A DNA stretch of 11,196 nt from Microcaldota archaeon (GTDB lineage Archaea; Micrarchaeota; Micrarchaeia; Anstonellales; Bilamarchaeaceae). The DNA lies in assembly GCA_026992595.1 (NCBI GenBank), contig JALWZW010000072.1, positions 1 to 11,196 on the forward strand. Direction: 5' to 3'. Below, in pieces: positions 6,408-11,196 of the stretch (positions within the stretch are counted from its first letter, which is position 1; every line of letters starts with the position of its first letter). The notes below the pieces were generated by a model that was given only the letters and a program-made list of their open reading frames with translations, made no database searches and was not told the DNA's origin. A program made the position numbers and the translations under genes.

Positions 6408-7094
6408 TTGGAGCGCATAAAAACAGGGATTGCAGGTTTAGATGAAATGATTAAGGGGGGTATCCCTTTAGGGAGGCATATCGCTCTTTATGGTGGGCCT
6501 GGTTGCGGAAAAACTTCTTTCTGCTTTGAGTATCTTTATAGAGGCGCGGAGAACGGGGAGCCGGGGCTTTATATTAGTTTAGAGGAAACACCTGAAGATA
6601 TTATAGAGAATATGAAAAGCACTTTTCCCCTTTTTACGCGCACCCAGGAATTTATAGATAATAAACTTTTGGAGATAGTAAAACCTGATAAGTTGCAGTT
6701 AGAGGAGGTTGCCAATCTCTTAGAAGAGCGCTTGACTAATGCGGGATTGAAAAGGGCGGTGATTGACTCTGCCACTATGATTAGATTATCTTTCGGAGAT
6801 GTGGCCGAGTACCGCCAAACCCTTTTTGAGTTCCTCTCTTTATTGAGAAATTTAGATGTTACCACCATAACTACTGTGGAGGCGAGCGCTGCGCGCAGGG
6901 ATGAAATGACTTATGATATTGAGCATTTTGTGATGGATGGGATTATTAATTTGTACAATTTGGACAGAGGGGATCACAGGGTGCGCGCTCTTGAAGTTAT
7001 GAAAATGAGAGGGACCGACCATTCGCGCGATTTGGTACCTTTCAAGGTTACTCCGCAGGGCATAAAAGTTTATGTGGGGGAGAAGGTTTTCTAA
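6408..7094 (+). CDS. KaiC-like RecA-superfamily ATPase (single domain)
   Basis: This is a single-domain KaiC-family ATPase of 228 aa. Such proteins are widespread in archaea, often in multiple copies, and have been linked to signalling and, in some cases, to recombination; the specific role here is unknown. Residue numbers use the TTG start. The canonical opening ERIKTGIAGLDEMIKGGIP comes first, then Walker A GGPGCGKTS (29-37), the catalytic glutamate pair in ISLEET (E59/E60), Walker B AVIDSAT (D120), and the family's KMRGTDHSRDLVPFKVTPQG block near the end. The TTG at 6408 is chosen because GAGGTG (6396-6401) lies 6 nt before it and because the family normally starts right at ERIKTGI. An in-frame GTG at 6399 lies inside the SD. 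It follows radA by 50 nt on the same strand and converges with the next gene, overlapping it by 4 nt. Confidence 0.9.
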   Translation: MERIKTGIAGLDEMIKGGIPLGRHIALYGGPGCGKTSFCFEYLYRGAENGEPGLYISLEETPEDIIENMKSTFPLFTRTQEFIDNKLLEIVKPDKLQLEEVANLLEERLTNAGLKRAVIDSATMIRLSFGDVAEYRQTLFEFLSLLRNLDVTTITTVEASAARRDEMTYDIEHFVMDGIINLYNLDRGDHRVRALEVMKMRGTDHSRDLVPFKVTPQGIKVYVGEKVF

Positions 7095-8488
7095 TTTCCT
7101 CTGATGAGCACACTTCCTCTTACACCTGCGGGGTACTCATACCATAATCTTGCGTCTATCTTCACCTCTCCCAAGGATATGCTGAAGGATATTCCGCCAC
7201 CTCCCCCAAAGCCGTTTTCATAACTTCCTCTCAATAGCAAGGAGGGGACAAATTCATTATCTATTATAGGAATAGTTAAACCTCCATATCCTCTCATTTC
7301 TAATTCTCTTGTTTCCGCAGTAAAGCGCTCTGCGTTTTCAACAAACTCTAAGCGCCTCCACACCGCCACTGTTGTTTCTATCTCCAAAGGTTTTTCAAAC
7401 AACCATGGAATGTTGCCCAATACTGTGGCGGTAAGCGGGTATTGCGGGTCTATTCCCCATATCCCGTAAAACTCTAAATGAGGGGATTGGTAGATGAGCG
7501 CCACCCTTCCTCCTGGCCTTACATATCCGCGAGGGTTTTCCTTGCTCAGATAGGAAACATTCTCTCTTACATATTCTATTTCCGCCATCGGGCTGAGAAG
7601 TATGCGGTGCTCGCCTATTGCAATGCCTGCCGCAGGCCCTGCTGCCGCGCGGAAAATTCGCAATTGCGCATCTCCCTGCATGTTTTCTATCCTTTCATAA
7701 GTATGGCCTGCAGCAAACCCAACTCCTAATAAAAATTGTTTTGAGAGTTTAAATCCTAAAATCCCATATCCAAAATATGCTGGTGCTATGGCGTTAATAA
7801 CAAAGCCGGCGCTTGTCCTCTCTTCTTGCCTTTCTCTCCTTTCAACCACTCTCTCCCTCACTACTCTCTCCCTTACCACCCTTTCTCTAATAATCTGTTC
7901 TCTTACAATTTGAGGTTCTCTTTCTTCCAGCGGTCTTACTTCTATTATTTCTAAGAAACCGTTGGGCTTTCTAAAAACGATTTTTCCCCTGCTTTTTATC
8001 TCAATCTCTCCCTCTATAGGTGTCCCTATTAGTAAGGTGAAGTTGTTCCTTGCAGCCCTGTTGCTCCTTTCCACCACTTCCGAGGTATAGGGGGAAGGTC
8101 GCGAAACCCCTCTTATGCTCCTTTCCACCTTTCCTCCTTCGCTTTCCACCTCTATCTTTAATTCTTTTTCCTCTTCCAACTCTCTACAGTTAGCGTTGTT
8201 GGGGCATTTAAGAAGAGGATAAAACCTGAACTTTATTTTTGAGGGCTGGCTTACCACCAAGGTGGGAAACATCCTTCTCTCTACATTTATCGCATAACTC
8301 TCTATTATGTTCTCTTCGTCATATCTGTTTCTCAATTGAAAGGCAGGCGCCCCTTCAATCCTATAGGGCGTGCGCACTATTTCCTCTCTCTGCGGCTCTC
8401 TTCTTTGCGGTGGGGGTTGTGCTAAGGTGCTGTTTGTTAGCAGGACGGAGGAGAGTAAAGCGGCTCGCAGCCATTTTTTAACAGCCAT
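7091..8488 (-). CDS. Secreted beta-rich protein with (RERVV)3 linker and beta-barrel-like C-terminal domain
   Basis: I recognise no named family. Of 465 residues, 1-23 form a signal peptide (KKW start, LLSSVLL core, cleavage after TLA), followed by a Pro/Arg-rich segment. Residues about 40-190 form a beta-rich domain with one cysteine pair (95, 101). Residues 196-225 are a highly charged helix containing RERVV three times in a row. From about 226 to the end, strands of roughly ten residues alternate small or hydrophobic with polar residues and are separated by Gly/Asn turns (ILGFKLSK, FLLGVGFAAGHTY, ILLSPMAEIEYVREN, SLLLRGSYENG, ISFSISLGEVKIDARLWYEY). This looks like a bacterial outer-membrane-type barrel, which would be striking in an archaeon. 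A soluble beta-sandwich is the alternative. The start has a TTTTAAAT box 26 nt upstream (leaderless). It is transcribed divergently from the PEGA kinase gene. Confidence 0.8.
   Translation of the reverse strand: MAVKKWLRAALLSSVLLTNSTLAQPPPQRREPQREEIVRTPYRIEGAPAFQLRNRYDEENIIESYAINVERRMFPTLVVSQPSKIKFRFYPLLKCPNNANCRELEEEKELKIEVESEGGKVERSIRGVSRPSPYTSEVVERSNRAARNNFTLLIGTPIEGEIEIKSRGKIVFRKPNGFLEIIEVRPLEEREPQIVREQIIRERVVRERVVRERVVERRERQEERTSAGFVINAIAPAYFGYGILGFKLSKQFLLGVGFAAGHTYERIENMQGDAQLRIFRAAAGPAAGIAIGEHRILLSPMAEIEYVRENVSYLSKENPRGYVRPGGRVALIYQSPHLEFYGIWGIDPQYPLTATVLGNIPWLFEKPLEIETTVAVWRRLEFVENAERFTAETRELEMRGYGGLTIPIIDNEFVPSLLLRGSYENGFGGGGGISFSISLGEVKIDARLWYEYPAGVRGSVLIRGN
7844..7888 (-). repeat. 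Three tandem 15-nt units encoding RERVV
   Basis: Inside the beta-rich protein gene three consecutive 15-nt units encode RERVV-RERVV-RERVV (residues 201-215), with degenerate flanks (REQII before, ERRERQEER after). The DNA copies differ at several third positions, so the repeat is not recent. The peptide would be an amphipathic charged helix linking the two domains. Confidence 0.75.
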
Positions 8489-8510
8489 AAAATAACATTC
8501 ATTAGAACAA

Positions 8511-8518
8511 TTTTAAAT
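8511..8518 (-). promoter_or_regulatory. TATA-like box for the beta-rich secreted protein gene
   Basis: On the minus strand ATTTAAAA is centred about 26 nt before the ATG at 8488, with no SD between. Transcription probably starts at the start codon. Confidence 0.6.
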
Positions 8519-8541
8519 AATTACGCGTCTTTAACACAACA

Positions 8542-8553
8542 TTTTTATATATA
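8542..8553 (+). promoter_or_regulatory. TATA box for the PEGA kinase gene
   Basis: TTTTTATATATA is centred about 25 nt before the ATG at 8573. Its position supports that upstream ATG over the later in-frame ATGs at residues 35 and 50, and implies a leaderless mRNA. It lies back-to-back with the box of the divergent gene, about 33 bp away. Confidence 0.65.
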
Positions 8554-8572
8554 ACCTACCACTTATAACAAC

Positions 8573-10300
8573 ATGAACGGACGGCACAAACCCACCCAAC
8601 GCGGCTTTCCCATTCATTCTTCCCCTCCTGCAGATACCTCAACAACCCAGCGCACTTCTTCCATCTCTCGCTTCATGCTTTCTCCTTCCCCCTCTTCTAT
8701 TTCGCTGGCGCCTTCTGTTATGGAGAGGTTGGGAGGGGAGGTGCGACTGCTTAATGTTCTCGCTGAACGAGGAATCATTTCTATAAACTGTCTTTTAGGG
8801 GAGGGTGGTTTTGGCGCTGTTTACAGAGGCAAAAAGGTTTTTAAGGTGGGTAAAAGAGATATACCTCAAGATGTGGCTATTAAGATAGTAGATGTTTTAA
8901 AAATTGCTGCTGGTCGTTCAGGAAAGGAAAGAGAAGAGGTCCTGCAAAAAGCCCATAAGTATGCACAAACTGAAATTGAAGCAGCGCTCAAAATAAACAG
9001 TCCTTACATGGCGCAACTGTTTGACTGTTTTTACTTAGATGGCCGCTATGTGCTTATTATGGAATATGTGGATGGGAGAACATTAGAGGATATTTTAGAG
9101 GAGAGGGGCGCTTTTAGGTGGGGTGAAATAAAGCAGTGGGTGCTGCAGTTGTGCGAGGCAGTGAGAGCAGTGCACGAAGCAAACCTTGTTCACCGCGATA
9201 TAAAGCCCTCTAACATCATTATTACACGCGGCGCGGTAAAACTTTTAGATTTTGGTATCGCTACGAGGTTGGAAGAGAGGGATGTGAAAACCACTGCGTC
9301 GGTTGGCACACCTGCATATTCTTCCCCAGAACAAAGCTTTAATCGCGTTTCTCGGAAATCAGATGTGTGGTCTATAGGTGCAACCTTGGCAGAGCTTTTG
9401 ATGGGTATGGAGACATTTGAATCCTTCTCTAACTCTCTTCAGATGCATAAATTTGGCATGTTTCCTAAACCTAACATAAAGGATTTTGTTCCTGATTTAG
9501 AGGACAGCGTGGCTGAACTTATCTCTGCATGTTTGGAAAAGGATGTGGAAAAGCGCATTTCTTTAGATGAGTTGATAGAACGCATTAAAAACAGCGATGA
9601 GGCGGCTGTAAGCTTGGCCCCTACCCTTTTAGATCCTTCTTTAGAATCTTCTCCAACCCCCAAACCGCAACCGCTTTCTTCCAAACCCCTCAGGTTTAAA
9701 CTGGTTTCTTCTCTTGCCTCTTTGCTTATAGCAGCGGGCGCTGGTGTTTCTTATTACTTTTTCAATAAGCGAACAAGGGAAGCACCTTCTGTAAAAACTT
9801 CCTTGGTAGAAGTTGCTTCTTCTCAAAAGAGCGTTGGGGAAGGGAAGGCAGCCCAACAAACTAAAGAAAGCGCGGAAGTTGAGCAGAATGCGCAGAAAAG
9901 GGTGGAAGAGGAGGTGGTGTTTGTGGTGGAGCCAAAAGGGGCTGAAATCTTTTCTCCTGAAGGTGCCCTTCTCTGCGTTGCTTTTGAAGGTAGGTGTGTG
10001 CTTAAGAATCCTCCCAATGAAGTTTATGTGAGGAAAGCGGGGTATGTGGAGCAAAAGGTGGGGGTGGACGGCAATATTGTAGAAGTTTCGCTTTTACGCC
10101 GTCAAAGAACCTCTCCTCGCCCCACCACTCGCCGCCTTAAGAGAGCGCGCTTAAAAAGGGTGGAAGAGAGAGCGGTTGTTCGCAGAGCGCGGCAGGAAGA
10201 GAAGGTTAGCCGTTCCCCGCCGCCAGCCGACGAGAGCCGCAGGAGGCCTGTCCCTCCTTCTCATGATGAGGAGGCCTTTTTCTTAGGAACCGGTGAATAA
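8573..10300 (+). CDS. Membrane Hanks-type Ser/Thr protein kinase with extracellular PEGA domain
   Basis: This 575-aa protein has a PknB-like layout. Residues 1-49 are rich in Ser/Thr/Pro (17 S/T in 48), possibly a phosphorylated tail. The kinase domain (about 70-340) has the glycine loop LGEGGFGAVY (75-84), lysine K104 in VAIK, an alpha-C glutamate near 134-136, catalytic loop HRDIKPSN (207-214), DFG (227-229), activation-segment GTPAYSSPEQ (246-254), D264-VWSIG and R328. All catalytic residues are present, so it should be active. A Pro-rich linker precedes one membrane helix (about 374-397). Outside follow a charged stalk and a PEGA domain (447-508: VVFVVEPKGAEIF, CVLKNPPNEVYVRKAGY), then a very basic tail (509-545). 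The likely role is sensing at the envelope with cytoplasmic phosphorylation; the target is unknown. It shares an 84-bp promoter region with the divergent barrel-like protein and ends 1 nt from the convergent lipoprotein gene. Confidence 0.93.
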   Translation: MNGRHKPTQRGFPIHSSPPADTSTTQRTSSISRFMLSPSPSSISLAPSVMERLGGEVRLLNVLAERGIISINCLLGEGGFGAVYRGKKVFKVGKRDIPQDVAIKIVDVLKIAAGRSGKEREEVLQKAHKYAQTEIEAALKINSPYMAQLFDCFYLDGRYVLIMEYVDGRTLEDILEERGAFRWGEIKQWVLQLCEAVRAVHEANLVHRDIKPSNIIITRGAVKLLDFGIATRLEERDVKTTASVGTPAYSSPEQSFNRVSRKSDVWSIGATLAELLMGMETFESFSNSLQMHKFGMFPKPNIKDFVPDLEDSVAELISACLEKDVEKRISLDELIERIKNSDEAAVSLAPTLLDPSLESSPTPKPQPLSSKPLRFKLVSSLASLLIAAGAGVSYYFFNKRTREAPSVKTSLVEVASSQKSVGEGKAAQQTKESAEVEQNAQKRVEEEVVFVVEPKGAEIFSPEGALLCVAFEGRCVLKNPPNEVYVRKAGYVEQKVGVDGNIVEVSLLRRQRTSPRPTTRRLKRARLKRVEERAVVRRARQEEKVSRSPPPADESRRRPVPPSHDEEAFFLGTGE

Positions 10301-10301
10301 T

Positions 10302-11138
10302 CTATTGGCACCTCTTGGTTTGCTGGTTGCACACCTCCCCATAAACGCAGTCGCTGTCGTCATCGCAGAAGCCGGTTTTTGCTTTGCAATAGTTATTGCT
10401 GTCGCATATCTGCCACCAACCGCAGTCCTCATCTACATTACACCTTCCTCTCTGCGGCACGCACACTCTTTCCTCTGAGCAGTACTCCCATGGGTCGCAT
10501 TGATTATCTCTTTCACAGAAGCCGGTGCGCACCTTGCACTTTCTGCTTGCCTGGTCGCAGTACTGCCACTCCTCGCAATCGCCATCATTTATACAAAAAC
10601 CTTTTTTAGGAACGCAGTAGTTGGTTTGGTTGTTGCACACCTGCCAACTCTCACAATCCCTATCCACATTACATCTTCCTTCCAATGGTTCGCATCTCTT
10701 AGTATCTAAATTACAACTCTCCCAACTATTGCAGTCCAAATCGCTTTGGCAGAAGCCCGGCGCTGTCACACATCTGTGCACCTCATCATCGCACACCTCA
10801 AAAGGCCTGTTGCATTGGGCATCATTATCACAAAAGCCCGGCGCTGCCCTACAATAGTTTTCTCTATCGCACACCTGCCAACTCTCACAGTCGCTATCTT
10901 CTCTGCACCTCCCTTCCTCAAACACACATCTGTTGCTCTCTAAATCACACACTTTTAACTGGTCCTCTTCTTTGCATTGCACATCGCTGTCACAAAATCC
11001 TTTTTTGGGCTTACAAACCCCTTCTTTGCTATCGCAGTACTGCCATCCTTGACAATCTGCATCTTTAGAACAGCCAGTGCCTACGCAACCCATAACAAAA
11101 AGCGCTAAAAACGGTATGATGAGCAGCAAGCGTTTCAT
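10302..11138 (-). CDS. Cys-rich repeat lipoprotein, ten four-Cys repeats
   Basis: This 278-aa surface protein has a lipoprotein-type signal peptide (KRLLLIIPFLALFVMG, lipobox VMGC, Cys18 as mature N-terminus). The whole mature chain is ten repeats of 25-29 residues, consensus GxCxxDxDCxxWxxCxxxxxxC, each with four cysteines. The first ones fall at 23, 49, 78, 103, 130, 156, 182, 208, 233 and 258; the spacing C-x5-C is invariant. That makes 40 cysteines, an even number per repeat, suggesting two disulfides in each. The unit resembles the DC-x-C-rich repeats seen in Dickkopf-like and myxobacterial Cys-rich proteins. It is probably membrane-anchored outside the cell; the ligand is unknown, and the many acidic residues in xDxDC could bind cations. 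A TTTAAA box 26 nt upstream of the ATG supports the start and a leaderless mRNA. It converges on the PEGA kinase gene with a 1-nt gap. Confidence 0.88.
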   Translation of the reverse strand: MKRLLLIIPFLALFVMGCVGTGCSKDADCQGWQYCDSKEGVCKPKKGFCDSDVQCKEEDQLKVCDLESNRCVFEEGRCREDSDCESWQVCDRENYCRAAPGFCDNDAQCNRPFEVCDDEVHRCVTAPGFCQSDLDCNSWESCNLDTKRCEPLEGRCNVDRDCESWQVCNNQTNYCVPKKGFCINDGDCEEWQYCDQASRKCKVRTGFCERDNQCDPWEYCSEERVCVPQRGRCNVDEDCGWWQICDSNNYCKAKTGFCDDDSDCVYGEVCNQQTKRCQ

Positions 11139-11160
11139 GATTTATTTTATGGGTGGAAGC

Positions 11161-11169
11161 GTTTAAAAT
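11161..11169 (-). promoter_or_regulatory. TATA-like box for the Cys-rich lipoprotein gene
   Basis: On the minus strand ATTTTAAAC lies about 26 nt before the ATG at 11138, and no SD precedes the start. The remaining 27 bases to the window edge show nothing further. Confidence 0.55.
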
Positions 11170-11196
11170 GCTCTCCTTTTTATTCAGTTGCGGTTG

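Noticed and set aside
7100..7108. TGATGAG, a possible C box of a C/D sRNA (also at 10263)
   Set aside because: No matching D box with C'/D' elements at the right distance was found, and both lie within coding sequence.
8573..8722. Later ATG (codon 50, MERLGG) as the kinase start
   Set aside because: The TATA box lies 25 nt before the ATG at 8573. No SD precedes codon 50, so the Ser/Thr/Pro-rich N-tail is probably real.
9641..10054. Minus-strand frame of 137 codons opposite the kinase C-terminal half
   Set aside because: It is the complement of the linker, membrane helix and PEGA coding sequence, all recognisable on the plus strand.
10293..10943. Several plus-strand frames opposite the lipoprotein gene
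   Set aside because: They arise from the regular codon pattern of the four-Cys repeats read on the other strand. The minus frame has a lipobox and invariant cysteine spacing.
10302..11070. Recurring short DNA motifs (e.g. CAGAAGCC) suggesting a CRISPR or tandem DNA repeat
   Set aside because: They are diverged, in frame, and explained by the protein repeat. No constant-length identical repeats with unique spacers are present.

Overview
The window reads as a compact archaeal chromosome segment, probably from a small-genome DPANN-type lineage. The archaeal assignment is well supported. It rests on an Orc1/Cdc6 initiator, a RadA recombinase, a KaiC-type RecA ATPase and TATA-like boxes. Five to six genes have a T/A-rich box centred about 25-27 nt before the start codon, which implies leaderless mRNAs, while downstream operon genes carry Shine-Dalgarno (SD) motifs. 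The lineage is inferred from tight packing and from typical DPANN surface genes (a beta-helix protein with an N-rich PbH1 pattern, a Cys-rich repeat lipoprotein, a PEGA kinase). It is not proven.

Layout. Positions 1-3168 form one minus-strand operon: a GCS2-family carboxylate-amine/glutamate-cysteine ligase, an M20 metallopeptidase one base later, an unrecognised basic protein, and a secreted beta-helix protein cut by the left edge. A short divergent promoter region (3169-3255) separates it from orc1/cdc6 (3256-4440). That gene ends tail-to-tail, with a 4-nt overlap, on a minus-strand single-pass surface protein (4437-5033). A second divergent region (5034-5176) holds two tandem palindromes 21 bp apart in front of a small DUF736-like gene and radA, followed by a KaiC-like ATPase (6408-7094).

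The right part is devoted to the cell surface. A secreted, beta-rich, possibly barrel-forming protein (7091-8488, minus) is transcribed divergently from a membrane Ser/Thr kinase with an extracellular PEGA domain (8573-10300, plus). The kinase gene ends one base from a lipoprotein (10302-11138, minus) built of ten four-cysteine repeats.

How they fit together: the centre carries replication initiation and recombination functions (Orc1/Cdc6, RadA, KaiC-like). The flanks carry small-molecule amide chemistry and exported proteins, with a kinase that could relay envelope state. Five of twelve genes encode exported or membrane proteins. No tRNA, rRNA, CRISPR, insertion sequence or phage gene was seen, and no gene-free stretch reaches 300 bases. 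The observations most worth following are the tandem palindromes ahead of radA, the barrel-like protein paired with the PEGA kinase, and the period-three architecture of the Cys-rich lipoprotein.
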